From: Faucicola osloensis_D
GTDB lineage: Bacteria > Pseudomonadota > Gammaproteobacteria > Pseudomonadales > Moraxellaceae
Reading direction: 5' to 3' (one strand)
NCBI GenBank assembly: GCA_020041925.1
Contig: CP083409.1
DNA length: 64,000 nt
The position numbers and the translations under genes were made by a program. Positions within the stretch are counted from its first letter, which is position 1. Every line of letters starts with the position of its first letter. Under the pieces are notes generated by a model. It was not told where the DNA came from, searched no databases, and saw only the letters and a list, made by a program, of their open reading frames with translations. Positions 16,332 to 25,550 of this stretch are shown one piece after another.

Positions 16332-17060
16332 AGTTTTCTGCACAGTACGAGCAAGGACTTTTTAGGCACGTTAGGCAGGCAAGATTTTTCGGAAGTCAAA
16401 AGCAGGTGAAAACGCTTGTAAAATAGCCATGCAAGCATAAGACACAACCACAAGCGATTATAGAACCAAGCCCGCCTATATTGAGATGATAACGGCTAGA
16501 TTACGGCAAGGTTTTCTTGGAATCAGTAACGGTAAGATTACGGTAAGGAATTGGACAAGGATAGCTATAGCAATACCATGATTTAACTTTACTTAGCTTT
16601 ACTGAATACAAAATCTAAAAATGCGCCTAACCCTTGCCAGTCATTGAATAAGACCATTTTTGCATTGGTAGGTTGTAAAGAAAAAAGAAGTTTTCGGACA
16701 ACTTAGAAAGTAGTTTTTGAGCACGTTAGAAAATGACTTTTGCGATAAGTGAACCCTACTTTTTACACACGTTAGGCGGGCATTTAATCCAGTAAGCAAA
16801 ATTATTGACTACATAAGACAGATTAAAAAAGTCAAAACCCACCAAAGCCACACAGGGCAAGGCATAAGGCTATTTTTTCATTGTGGCTTGTCTATATTTT
16901 TTCATTGGTAAAGTTAAAGGGAGGTATGAACCATTTAGTAAAATTTGAGTTTTGCGGACTGCTATAAAAAGATTGTACCAGTAGGAAAAACTTAGTTTTT
17001 TGACATTATAAAAAAGAGTTTTCCGCCCAGTATGAGCAGGAATTTTTGCATACGTTAGGC
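16332..17060. repeat. degenerate repeat of about 45 bp, four copies
   Basis: Copies at about 16332-16376, 16690-16731, 16734-16777 and 17031-17060 share an AGTTTTC-like start (16734 less so), a CAGTANGAGCA-like middle in two of them, a T-run, and an ending of CACGTTAGGC or near it. The last 7-mer, GTTAGGC, is found four times on the plus strand within 900 bp. Spacing is irregular. Confidence 0.5.
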
Positions 17061-17274
17061 GAGAAAAGGCAAAAGCAGAATTTGAGCATATGGCAAAGGA
17101 ATTTTTAGCTATGGTTTAACGTGTCGCTTTTTCGATTGGTTAAAACAACAAGATTGCAACAAGATAAACCCCAAGATTACCCCAAGATTTTTTACCCTTC
17201 CTCATTTTGAGCAGGGGCATTTTTTAGCAGTTACAAAAAATATTTTTGTTGAGAAATAAGGGGATTTTGAATAA

Positions 17275-17297
17275 ATGGCTACCAAAACGGCTACCAA
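17275..17297 (+). repeat. right arm-type repeat pair
   Basis: This 23-bp unit with two TGGCTACC-like boxes (the second is CGGCTACC) matches 8654-8676 with one mismatch and in the same orientation. It lies 50 bp inside the right core repeat. Confidence 0.6.
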
Positions 17298-17346
17298 TTT
17301 TATATTAATAACTATTAAATTTAATAGAATCAATAATTTGATAGAA

Positions 17347-17367
17347 TAAAAAAAACCCATTGCAGGA
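17347..17367 (+). repeat. right attachment core (21-bp direct repeat)
   Basis: The segment is identical over 21 bp to 8505-8525 and fits attR. It forms the A-run and one arm of a minus-strand terminator whose other arm lies in the flanking DNA, so the insertion kept that hairpin whole. Confidence 0.65.
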
Positions 17368-17382
17368 GGTGAGCAATGGGCT
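17349..17382 (-). terminator. minus-strand terminator overlapping attR
   Basis: CCCATTGC at 17357-17364 pairs with GCAATGGG at 17375-17382. On the minus strand the hairpin is followed by eight T residues. No minus-strand protein gene lies upstream of it, so the transcript it ends is either a small RNA from 17383-17870 or long antisense RNA. Confidence 0.6.
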
Positions 17383-17870
17383 GAGGAAAAGCACAAGTAA
17401 GTGTTAAAAGTCTGAAAATTTTTGACAATAAACGCGGTTTATCAAAATTGTCCAAGTGCTATATTAATAAAAAATTGATAAAAAATTTTGCAAGTTGATA
17501 CCCTATGACTGATTAATTGGGTACAAAATAGCCGACTATCAATAAACCTGACAACAGCAAAATTTGCTAATGGCGAAATAATTCTTATTGTTATTATTAT
17601 TTCGTTGTCGGACGTTATCATAGCAATAAAAGTCTAAATTTTTGACTGTCTAATTACACCTTGTTACTTTTGAAGTGTTTTTTATACAATGACATATTTG
17701 GTAAAAATACCATAAAATCAATACGGTAAAGTGGCTTAATTGTTGAAAAGTATGACAAAAACTAGCATTATGGGCAAAACATAATGACATTACTTTGAGA
17801 ACCGTTATAATTATTTCAACTAGAATTAGCGTTACACCGCGCCTTACAACAAGAATGAACGAAAAATCCC
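17383..17870. other. intergenic region before pgsA, possible minus-strand RNA
   Basis: This stretch has no protein gene. It should hold the pgsA promoter. A hairpin with CGAAATAAT near 17574 and ATTATTTCG near 17597 is the clearest structure. Because a minus-strand terminator stands at its left end, a small RNA read from right to left is possible, but I see no convincing promoter for it. Confidence 0.4.
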
Positions 17871-18545
17871 ATGACCGATAAGCTAGTGACCGACGACACA
17901 GCCAACCCTCCTGTTGCCTCGGGCAGTATTTTTAACTTGCCCAACAACTTGACCATTGCGCGCATCGTGATGATTCCGCTGTTTGTGGCGATTGCTTATT
18001 GGCCGCCTGCGATGGGGATTGGACAAAGCGCCATTAGTGACAACGCAATTGCCAATATAGGTATGTATCAGTTTAGCGATAGCCTACTACGCCACTTTTT
18101 ATTGACGGCTGTATTTATTTTGGCGGCAATTACCGATTGGTTAGATGGCTACTTTGCTCGCAAGCTCAATATGACATCGGCATTTGGGCGGTTTCTTGAC
18201 CCTGTGGCGGATAAACTGATGGTTGCTGCCGCGCTAATTATCTTGGTGCAGTGGCATCCTGATATTGTCATGGCGATTTCAGCAATTGTTATTATCTCAC
18301 GCGAGATTGCTGTCTCCGCCTTGCGTGAGTGGATGGCAGAGCTGGGCAATCGTACCAGCGTTGCAGTGTCATATGTGGGCAAAATGAAAACCACTTTTCA
18401 AATGGTGGCAATTACGGTGTTACTACTTAATTGGGAATCACTTGAGATGACGGGGTATTTACTATTGATCATTTCAGTGGTGTTGACGTTATGGTCAATG
18501 TTTATTTATCTGAAAGCGGCATGGCCCTATTTAAAACAGCCTTAA
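17871..18545 (+). CDS. pgsA: CDP-diacylglycerol-glycerol-3-phosphate phosphatidyltransferase
   Basis: PgsA makes phosphatidylglycerol phosphate from CDP-diacylglycerol and glycerol-3-phosphate in the inner membrane. The 224-residue protein carries the full CDP-alcohol phosphotransferase motif, DWLDGYFARK then FGRFLDPVADK, with all the metal-binding aspartates. Several membrane segments follow. About 25 polar residues precede the usual start region (FNLPNNLTIARI), slightly longer than in E. coli. It stands alone with a terminator behind it and the integrative element in front. Confidence 0.93.
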   Translation: MTDKLVTDDTANPPVASGSIFNLPNNLTIARIVMIPLFVAIAYWPPAMGIGQSAISDNAIANIGMYQFSDSLLRHFLLTAVFILAAITDWLDGYFARKLNMTSAFGRFLDPVADKLMVAAALIILVQWHPDIVMAISAIVIISREIAVSALREWMAELGNRTSVAVSYVGKMKTTFQMVAITVLLLNWESLEMTGYLLLIISVVLTLWSMFIYLKAAWPYLKQP

Positions 18546-18622
18546 TTGATAACTTTAAAAAAAACTGATGACGTTAAAAAAACGGACTATGTTAAAACAA
18601 TTGTTAGTTCAAAATTTACTAT

Positions 18623-18660
18623 AAAAACCCCAGTTAAAAAACTGGGGTGATATTTTTTTA
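18623..18660. terminator. bidirectional terminator between pgsA and the PPOX gene
   Basis: ACCCCAGTT at 18627-18635 pairs with AACTGGGGT at 18640-18648. An A-run precedes it and a T-run follows, so it can serve both converging genes. Confidence 0.85.
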
Positions 18661-18670
18661 AAGCCAATAA

Positions 18671-19177
18671 TTAAAACGTCACGGAATGGTTTTCACCCAT
18701 ATTTTCTGCAGTTTTACCTTCTTGGATAGCCGCTGATACCATCTTAAACATGTCCACCACCGTGTTACCGCTTAGCCAATACTGCGCACCGTTACATTCA
18801 ATACAAATCACTTGCACGTTAGGATCTTCTTTACCTTTCTCATAGAACGCCGCATAGACTGGACTCCAAAGCTCATCTAGTTTGGCTTTGTCATTAACCA
18901 ATTTAGCGGTACCATTGATTGACACAAAGTCTTTTTGGTCGCTTGAGGTATAAGATAAATTGACTTGGGGATTCTTTTCCAAGTCTTTGATAGTTTCTGA
19001 TTTGCGATCGCCGATGAACCAAATTTTGCCATTTTCTAGTTCATTTTTATTGGTGGTCATTGGGCACGCATGTAAATGTTTTTCGTCTGCAGTAATGGTG
19101 GTCATCATTGCATATTTGACGCCTTTAATCACTTTATTAATATTTTCAATATGTTGCTCTTTGGTGAGATCTGCCAT
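18671..19177 (-). CDS. pyridoxamine 5'-phosphate oxidase-like flavin protein
   Basis: The 168-residue protein resembles the general stress protein 26 group of the PPOX-like split-barrel fold: YAMMTTITADEKHLHACPMT, then KIWFIGDRKSETIKDLEKNPQVNLSY and FVSINGTAKLVNDKAKLDELW. Such proteins bind FMN or FAD and sometimes reduce small substrates; the role is usually linked to stress. The substrate cannot be told. It is a single-gene unit that converges on pgsA across a shared terminator. The ATG follows AAGGACC, a good ribosome site. Confidence 0.85.
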   Translation of the reverse strand: MADLTKEQHIENINKVIKGVKYAMMTTITADEKHLHACPMTTNKNELENGKIWFIGDRKSETIKDLEKNPQVNLSYTSSDQKDFVSINGTAKLVNDKAKLDELWSPVYAAFYEKGKEDPNVQVICIECNGAQYWLSGNTVVDMFKMVSAAIQEGKTAENMGENHSVTF

Positions 19178-19526
19178 GAGAAGGTCCTTGTTATTATAGG
19201 GTTATTATACGTCTCAAAGTTAATGCTAAAAAATTTATTGCCAACTTATAGAAAGCTACGTTAAAACTGGGTTAAAGTCGTTAACTTGGACGATATTACC
19301 GGCTTTGGTTGTTTAAGTATGTCGAAAAGCTGCAAATAATTGGTATAAAACCGTTAACGATGTTATCGCAACGTAACGCAATTGAAAGACACTTTAGAAA
19401 AAACACATCGTGAAATGACAGTTTATCGCCATCAAGACAAGTGATACGCCCGTGGGTTTAATGCTATAATAGCCGCAAATTTTTCTGTTATTTTCCCAAC
19501 TTTTCCCGAAGCAAGCGGAACTTTCT
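19178..19526. promoter_or_regulatory. purL promoter region
   Basis: This divergent gap of 349 bp holds a TATAAT at 19465-19470, 57 bases before the purL start, with a weak -35 (GTGATA near 19441). I see no clear PurR-type operator or riboswitch. The remaining DNA shows no gene. Confidence 0.5.
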
Positions 19527-22500
19527 ATGACTATCATCGCTGGACACCCATTTTTAACCGATTTTCAAACCACCAAACTGCTAAATTCCCTTAGCCAAAA
19601 AACCAATCTCAAAATCACTCACTTAAAAAGCCAGCAAGTTTATATTTTTTCTAAGGATTTGGCAGAACACGATTATAAGAAAGCAGTAGATTTGCTCAAT
19701 CACGGTGACGAAATCGCGCTCAATCAAGCAAGCCAAAATGAGAATAAAGAGGCGCTGCAAATTATCGTCAGCCCACGTTTTGGTACGATTAGCCCTTGGG
19801 CAAGTAAAGCGACGGATATTTTTAATAATTGTGAGATAGCGATTGAGCGTGTTGAGCGCTTGATGGTGTATACGCTCATAGGCGAAAATTTGCCTGAAAA
19901 ACTCCCGCATGATATCGAGATGATGTTGTACGACCGCATGACCCAAAGCCTATTTTATGACTTGGCAAAGGCTCAGCACTTATTCGATGACCATGAGCCA
20001 GCACCGCTCAACCATGTCGATGTGATGGGCAAAGGGCGTGAGGCGTTAGAGTCGGCAAACCGTGAGTTTGGTTTTGCGTTATCGAGCCAAGATATTGACT
20101 ACTTGATGGATGCCTACGTCAATGAACTCAAACGCAATCCGACCGATGTTGAGCTCATGATGTTTGCCCAAGCCAACTCCGAGCATTGCCGCCACAAAAT
20201 TTTTAATGCGCAATGGACGATTGATGGCGAAGTACAGCCAAAATCCTTGTTTGACATGATTAAAAATACCTTCGAGCAAAATCCCAACGATATTTTATCC
20301 GCGTATAAAGACAATGCCGCAGTGGTAAAAGGGCATGAAGGACAGCGTTTTTATCCGCTATTAAACAGCGACAACAATCATTTAGCATACGATTTTCACC
20401 AAGAGCCGATTGATATCTTGATGAAAGTAGAAACCCACAATCACCCAACGGCGATTGCACCGTATGCAGGAGCGGCAACAGGTTCTGGCGGTGAAATCCG
20501 TGACGAAGGCGCGACAGGTCGTGGCGGTAAACCCAAAGCAGGCTTGGCAGGATTCCATGTGTCGCATTTGCAGCTGCCTGATATGCCAGAAAAGTGGGAG
20601 CACAGCGGAAAAGTCTCGACTGCTGACTACGGCAAGCCAGTGCGTATGGCGTCTGCATTAGAAATCATGACCCAAGCACCGCTTGGTAGCGCGGCGTTTT
20701 CCAATGAATTTGGTCGTCCAAATCTCGTCGGTTATTTTCGCTCATTTCAATTGGATACCTCAAAAGACCAAGATGGCAGCCAAATGCGTGGCTATCACAA
20801 ACCTATTATGATTGCCGGTGGTTACGGTAATATCAAACGCAATTTGGTGGAAAAAAATCCGATTCAGCAAGGCGATTTGCTGATTGTGCTAGGGGGTCCT
20901 GCCATGCAAATCGGCTTGGGCGGTGGCGCAGCAAGTTCGGTGGATAGTGGTGAGCTTGATGAAGGCCTGGATTTTGCGTCCGTGCAACGTGACAATGCCG
21001 AGATGGAACGCCGCTGTCAAGAAGTCATTGACCGCTGTTGGGCGATGGCAGGCAACCAGCCAGATGAAGATAACAATCCGATTGTGTCGATTCATGACGT
21101 GGGGGCAGGGGGTTTGTCAAACGCCATGCCTGAGCTTGTGAATGACCATGAACTTGGTGCGGTGTTAAACTTGCGTAAAGTGCCGTCGCTTGAGCATGGC
21201 ATGTCGCCAATGGCGATTTGGTCAAATGAAGCCCAAGAGCGTTATGTGTTGGCAATCCGTCCACAAAGCCGTGAACTATTTGATAGTATCTGTGAACGCG
21301 AGCGTTGCCCGTATGCGATTTTGGGTGAAGCGACTGACGTGCGTGAGTTGGTGGTCAATGACCCACTACTCAACACCAAAGGCGACCAACAACCGGTCGA
21401 TATGCCCCTACAAGTGCTACTCGGTGGCACGCCAAAAATGCAGCGTAGCTTTAGCCGTAGCACGCCAGATTTGACAGCGTTAAACCTTGATAAAGTCGAT
21501 TTGGCTGAAGCGGTCAAAGACGTGCTGCGTCACCCAACGGTTGCCAGTAAATCTTTCTTAATTAGCATTGGTGATCGTTCCATCACGGGTATGGTAGTAC
21601 GTGACCAATATGTTGGACGTTACCAAGTGCCAGTGGCGGACTGTGCTGTTACCGCTTCTGCTCTCATCCCTGTCGATGGCAAACCGATGACAGGCGAGGC
21701 CATGAGTATGGGCGAGCGTACCCCAGTTGCTTTGATTAATCCTGCCGCATCTGCGCGCCTTGCTGTTGCTGAAGCCATTACCAATATCGCAGGGGCGAAT
21801 ATCGCCAAGCTATCAGACATTACCTTGTCGGCGAACTGGATGGCAGCCTGTGGTGAAGACAAAGAAGACCAAGCCTTGTTTGATGCAGTGTATGCCGTGG
21901 GCGAGGCGCTTTGTCCGGCACTTGGCATTGCCATTCCTGTGGGTAAAGACAGCTTGTCGATGCGGGCGAATTGGTCAGATGAGCAGGCAAACAAGTCTGT
22001 GGTGTCACCCATGTCGCTCGTTATCACTGCCTTTGCCCCTGTGCAAGATGTCACCAAAACCTTAACGCCAGAATTGCTAACCAGCTCGGCGCTTGGCGAA
22101 ACCGCTTTTTATCGTTTAGACTTATCAAAAGGTCAGTTCCGCTTGGGTGGCTCAATCCTTGCCCAAACCCTAAGCCAACTGGGTGATACTTGCCCAGACC
22201 TGGATAATCCGCAAGATTTAATCAACTTTTTTAACTTTATCCAGCAAGCCAACAACCAAGGCTTAATCACGGCATATCATGATATTGGTGATGGCGGTTT
22301 GCTTGCCACCATTGCTGAGATGCAATTTACCAGTCGCCAAGGCGTAAAATTGGTGTTAACTGATGACAATTTACTCGGTCAATTGTTTGCTGAGGAACTC
22401 GGCGCGGTGATTCAAGTTAAAACCTATCAGGTGGCTCAGTTGCTAGCGCTTGCCGAAACCACAGGCGTCAGCGAGTTGTTAAGCCTAGTCGGTCAAAGCA

Positions 22501-23510
22501 CCGATGAAGACAGTTTACTCCTCCAAACAGCCACGCAAAATTTACGTTTTGAGCGTAGCGAGCTTGAGCAAGAATGGAGCAAAGTCAGCTACCATATCGC
22601 CAAAAACCGTGACAACCCCGAATGCGTACAACAGGCCTTTGATTTGATTGGTGATAAATCACACCAAGGCTTAATTGCGCAAGCCAATTATGATCTTAAC
22701 CAAGCGATTGAAGCCCCGTATATCAATAGTCGCATCGCACAGCCCAAAGTCGCCATTTTGCGTGAGCAAGGCGTGAATGGTCAGCTAGAAATGGCGGCGG
22801 GCTTCAAACGCGCAGGCCTAGAAGCCGTCGATGTGCATATGAGTGACTTGCTCAAAGGGCGTGTCAACTTGCGTGACTTTGATGGGCTGGTGGCTTGCGG
22901 CGGCTTTAGTTATGGCGACGTGCTTGGCGCTGGTGCTGGCTGGGCAAAATCGGTACTGTTCCATGACGAACTACGCATGCAATTTGTGCGATTCTTTACC
23001 CGACCAGAAACCTTCTCACTTGGCGTGTGTAACGGCTGTCAGATGATGAGTCAGCTTAAAGACTTGATACCGGGCGCAGAGAATTTCCCCCGTTTTATCG
23101 CCAATAAATCGGCACGGTTTGAAGCGCGCACAGTGAATGTGAAAATTGAACGTACCAAGTCGGTGCTGTTAAAAGGCATGCAAGAGAGCATTCTACCGAT
23201 TGCGGTGGCACATGGCGAAGGCTTTGCAACGTTGAGCGATACCGATATCGCAGGGATGAGCGCACATGGGCAAATTGTGATGCGTTATGTGGACAGTCTC
23301 GGCACAGCAACCGAGCATTATCCGCTCAATCCAAATGGCTCACCGCAAGGGGTGACAGGGATTTGTAGCACCGATGGGCGTGTGACCTTGATGATGCCAC
23401 ACCCAGAGCGCAATCTGATGGCATATAACCACAGCTGGAAGCCTGAAGCTTGGGATAATGACGGGGCGTGGATGCGGATGTTTAGAAATGCTCGGGCATT
23501 CTTAAGATAA
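19527..23510 (+). CDS. purL: phosphoribosylformylglycinamidine synthase
   Basis: PurL catalyses the fourth step of purine synthesis, turning FGAR and glutamine into FGAM with ATP. The 1327 residues make the large single-chain form of gammaproteobacteria, near the usual 1295. It has an N-terminal PurS-like part, a linker, two AIR-synthase-like halves (VETHNHPTAIAPYAGAATGSGGEIRDEGA in the first), and a C-terminal glutaminase. There the nucleophile cysteine C1168 is in GVCNGCQMM, and H1292 and E1294 are in PHPER. It is a single gene with its own promoter and terminator. Confidence 0.97.
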   Translation: MTIIAGHPFLTDFQTTKLLNSLSQKTNLKITHLKSQQVYIFSKDLAEHDYKKAVDLLNHGDEIALNQASQNENKEALQIIVSPRFGTISPWASKATDIFNNCEIAIERVERLMVYTLIGENLPEKLPHDIEMMLYDRMTQSLFYDLAKAQHLFDDHEPAPLNHVDVMGKGREALESANREFGFALSSQDIDYLMDAYVNELKRNPTDVELMMFAQANSEHCRHKIFNAQWTIDGEVQPKSLFDMIKNTFEQNPNDILSAYKDNAAVVKGHEGQRFYPLLNSDNNHLAYDFHQEPIDILMKVETHNHPTAIAPYAGAATGSGGEIRDEGATGRGGKPKAGLAGFHVSHLQLPDMPEKWEHSGKVSTADYGKPVRMASALEIMTQAPLGSAAFSNEFGRPNLVGYFRSFQLDTSKDQDGSQMRGYHKPIMIAGGYGNIKRNLVEKNPIQQGDLLIVLGGPAMQIGLGGGAASSVDSGELDEGLDFASVQRDNAEMERRCQEVIDRCWAMAGNQPDEDNNPIVSIHDVGAGGLSNAMPELVNDHELGAVLNLRKVPSLEHGMSPMAIWSNEAQERYVLAIRPQSRELFDSICERERCPYAILGEATDVRELVVNDPLLNTKGDQQPVDMPLQVLLGGTPKMQRSFSRSTPDLTALNLDKVDLAEAVKDVLRHPTVASKSFLISIGDRSITGMVVRDQYVGRYQVPVADCAVTASALIPVDGKPMTGEAMSMGERTPVALINPAASARLAVAEAITNIAGANIAKLSDITLSANWMAACGEDKEDQALFDAVYAVGEALCPALGIAIPVGKDSLSMRANWSDEQANKSVVSPMSLVITAFAPVQDVTKTLTPELLTSSALGETAFYRLDLSKGQFRLGGSILAQTLSQLGDTCPDLDNPQDLINFFNFIQQANNQGLITAYHDIGDGGLLATIAEMQFTSRQGVKLVLTDDNLLGQLFAEELGAVIQVKTYQVAQLLALAETTGVSELLSLVGQSTDEDSLLLQTATQNLRFERSELEQEWSKVSYHIAKNRDNPECVQQAFDLIGDKSHQGLIAQANYDLNQAIEAPYINSRIAQPKVAILREQGVNGQLEMAAGFKRAGLEAVDVHMSDLLKGRVNLRDFDGLVACGGFSYGDVLGAGAGWAKSVLFHDELRMQFVRFFTRPETFSLGVCNGCQMMSQLKDLIPGAENFPRFIANKSARFEARTVNVKIERTKSVLLKGMQESILPIAVAHGEGFATLSDTDIAGMSAHGQIVMRYVDSLGTATEHYPLNPNGSPQGVTGICSTDGRVTLMMPHPERNLMAYNHSWKPEAWDNDGAWMRMFRNARAFLR

Positions 23511-23536
23511 AAGTTAACATAGATGATTTTTTTTAT

Positions 23537-23564
23537 AAAAGGATGGCAAAAGCTGTCCTTTTTT
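23537..23564 (+). terminator. purL terminator
   Basis: AAAAGGA and TCCTTTT pair around a short stem-loop, ending in a T-run, about 27 bases after the stop codon. Confidence 0.75.
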
Positions 23565-23774
23565 AATGACGTAACCTAACCTGCCTAAGGCAATAAAGGC
23601 TGTTACGGTGAAAATCTTGGCTCGGTCAAAAACTAGCAACAATTTACAAACAATACACGATAACAAGGGAAAGGCATATGTTATAATAACTTAATCCTAC
23701 ATAGACTAAGTTAAGTTTGATTAACAATGCCTTGTAAGTCCACACAGTTCTTATAATATATCGAGGAAAATCCC

Positions 23775-24470
23775 ATGAATAGCAAACTTTTAGTCACTAC
23801 CGCTATCACAGCGTTGTTAGCCACACAATTTGCCAATGCAGAATTGGTTATCTCGCAAAACGGTGAAACGCAAAAAGTTGGTGAAACCGCGGCTCAACCT
23901 GCAGCGGTCACAAAAGCGCCTAAAACCGCCAAAGTAGAAAAAGTTAAGCCAAGCAATAGCACCAGCTACAAGCTAGACCCAAACCACGCCAATGTACGTT
24001 TTGCGATTGATCACTTCGGTACAACGACCAACCAAGGTGGTTTTTACGGCGTAACGGGTGACTTGAACTACAACCCAGCCAAAAATACAGGCAGCATCAA
24101 CGTTGATATTCCTGTCAATAACCTTGATACCGGTAACGAACATTTTACCAACCATTTAAAATCAGCTGAATTCTTTAACGCTGAAAAATACCCAACGGCT
24201 AATTTTAAATCAACCAAATTCCATTTCAAAAATGGCAAAGTAACGAAAGTTGACGGTAACTTGACGCTATTGGGCAAAACCAACCCAGTTAGCTTAAAAG
24301 CCACTAAATTTAACTGCTACAACAGCCCAATGCTGAAAAATGCGCAAGTATGTGGCGGTGATTTTGAGACTACCATTGACCGCACCAAATGGGGCATGGA
24401 TACCTATGTCAAAATGGGTTTTGCTAAAGACGTGAAACTCAACATCCAAGTTGAAGCCGTACAGCAATAA
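23775..24470 (+). CDS. YceI-family protein, periplasmic, with signal peptide
   Basis: YceI proteins are small lipocalin-like barrels that bind polyprenoids or similar lipids. This one has 231 residues. Residues 1-22 form a signal peptide ending QFANA, followed by an alanine and lysine-rich spacer to about 60. The barrel domain starts at SYKLDPNHANVRFAIDHFGTT and includes NHLKSAEFFNAEKYPTANFKS and DRTKWGMDTY. A TATAAT at 23682 may be its promoter. A paralog follows after 178 bases, past a terminator, so the two are transcribed apart. Confidence 0.9.
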   Translation: MNSKLLVTTAITALLATQFANAELVISQNGETQKVGETAAQPAAVTKAPKTAKVEKVKPSNSTSYKLDPNHANVRFAIDHFGTTTNQGGFYGVTGDLNYNPAKNTGSINVDIPVNNLDTGNEHFTNHLKSAEFFNAEKYPTANFKSTKFHFKNGKVTKVDGNLTLLGKTNPVSLKATKFNCYNSPMLKNAQVCGGDFETTIDRTKWGMDTYVKMGFAKDVKLNIQVEAVQQ

Positions 24471-24488
24471 GCTTGCTTAGCGTTACCC

Positions 24489-24518
24489 AAAAGCCAATGT
24501 TAACGCATTGGCTTTTTT
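24489..24518 (+). terminator. terminator between the two YceI genes
   Basis: AAAAGCCAATG pairs with CATTGGCTTTT, followed by further T residues, 18 bases after the stop. Confidence 0.85.
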
Positions 24519-24648
24519 ACGTTTTTACGATAGTTAATTTCACAAATGCTGAACTTTGCCAACACTCTTTGCACAGCTTGATTCAATTGATAAGTTAAAA
24601 TATTCAAACCAATGCCATTTTTAACGACTAATAATAAAAGGAAAGTTC

Positions 24649-25299
24649 ATGACAGATAAAACTAACAACTTAGGAACACTTGCCAAACTTGCAGGCGTGG
24701 CGACCACTGCTATTTTGACCAAAAAAGCCTTGGCTAAAACTTTCAGTCTAGGCGCAAAAGCAGTAAGCAAAAAAATTGTCAAATCTGATTCAATCAACTA
24801 TAAACTCGACCCGATGCACACCAATGTGCGATTTAGCATTGACCATTTTGGTACATCAACCAATCATGGTGGGTTTTATGGCTTAGAAGGTGACATGGTA
24901 TTTGACCCTGACAATCAAACAGGGAAAATTGACCTTGATATTCCGTTAGAAAAATTGCAAACAGGTAATAAAGCGTTTGATAAAGACTTAAAAAGTAAAG
25001 ACTTTTTTAATGCTGATAAATATCCAACTGCCCACTTTACCTCTACCAAATTTATCTTTAAAAAGGGTAAATTACACCAAATTAAAGGCAATCTAACTTT
25101 GCTCAAAAAAACTCGACCTATCACTTTAACAGCGAGCAAATTTAATGGCTACGCCAGTCCTTTGCTAATGGCATATGTGTACGGTGGTGATTTTGAAACC
25201 ACGATTGACCGTACCGATTGGGGGATTGATGGTTATGTCAAAATGGGTGTGAGTAAAAAAGTGAAGTTAGTCATTCAAATTGAAGCCGCTCAGCAATAA
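24649..25299 (+). CDS. YceI-family paralog without a clear signal peptide
   Basis: The 216 residues align with the preceding gene through the barrel: INYKLDPMHTNVRFSIDHFGTST, LKSKDFFNADKYPTAHFTSTKF, DRTDWGIDGYVKMGVSKKVKL. The N-terminal 50 residues differ: MTDKTNNLGTLAKLAGVATT then a lysine-rich run (KKALAKTF, KAVSKKIVK). This is not a usual cleavable signal; a weak uncleaved anchor is possible. The protein may stay in the cytoplasm or at the membrane. The gene pair probably arose by duplication, with one copy changing location. Confidence 0.88.
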   Translation: MTDKTNNLGTLAKLAGVATTAILTKKALAKTFSLGAKAVSKKIVKSDSINYKLDPMHTNVRFSIDHFGTSTNHGGFYGLEGDMVFDPDNQTGKIDLDIPLEKLQTGNKAFDKDLKSKDFFNADKYPTAHFTSTKFIFKKGKLHQIKGNLTLLKKTRPITLTASKFNGYASPLLMAYVYGGDFETTIDRTDWGIDGYVKMGVSKKVKLVIQIEAAQQ

Positions 25300-25325
25300 T
25301 TTTTTAGTAGATAATGAAGGTAATC

Positions 25326-25355
25326 AAAAAGATCAGCGTTGGCTGGTCTTTTTTT
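25326..25355 (+). terminator. terminator after the second YceI gene
   Basis: AGATCAGC and GCTGGTCT pair with one G-U, flanked by an A-run and a T-run of seven. Confidence 0.8.
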
Positions 25356-25550
25356 GCTAAGCTGATTGCAAATTTTTAGCTATTCGATTCTTAACTATTC
25401 TAAGCCGCTAAGCCGGCTTTAATAAGTCTGCGGTTTGATACAAAACCATACAGCACTATACAAAACGTAAATTTACAGTATCCGCACATAGCCTCATAAT
25501 TTTCAAAAACCTAGATATCACTTTATTTAATTTATTTTTGAGGAAAACTT

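Larger units (their letters stand above)
15778..17274. other. long non-coding, repeat-rich tract inside the element
   Basis: About 1.5 kb holds no open frame that looks like protein on either strand. It contains several families of short degenerate repeats. Beyond the two listed separately, there are two copies of a motif near AACGGNNAGATTACGG at about 16488 and 16527. Candidate roles are a packaging or replication signal, a regulatory RNA, or decayed coding DNA; sequence alone does not decide. It contrasts sharply with the tightly packed genes before it. Confidence 0.6.
8505..17367 (+). mobile_element. integrative element, phage-satellite-like, about 8.9 kb
   Basis: The element lies between two copies of a 21-bp direct repeat (8505-8525 and 17347-17367). 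Just inside each copy is a pair of TGGCTACC repeats that look like integrase arm sites. Its genes run on the plus strand: tyrosine integrase, an unknown gene, an AlpA-like regulator, six small genes, a DUF3987 primase-like gene and an exported protein. This order resembles P4-like satellites: integrase, regulator and replication genes without capsid genes. The outer limits are inferred from the repeats; no empty site was available for comparison. Confidence 0.75.

Noticed and set aside
16180..17060. GTTAGGC repeats resembling integron attC core sites
   Set aside because: The 7-mer fits the attC core rule, but spacing is irregular (46 to 355 bases), no paired inner boxes fold into an attC hairpin, no cassette genes lie between copies, and no integron integrase is present. 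The copies are better explained as the ends of the 45-bp repeat.
17202..17396. Minus-strand open frame of 64 codons across attR
   Set aside because: It reads through the terminator and the core repeat, has no ribosome site, and most of its length is AT-rich hydrophobic translation by chance.
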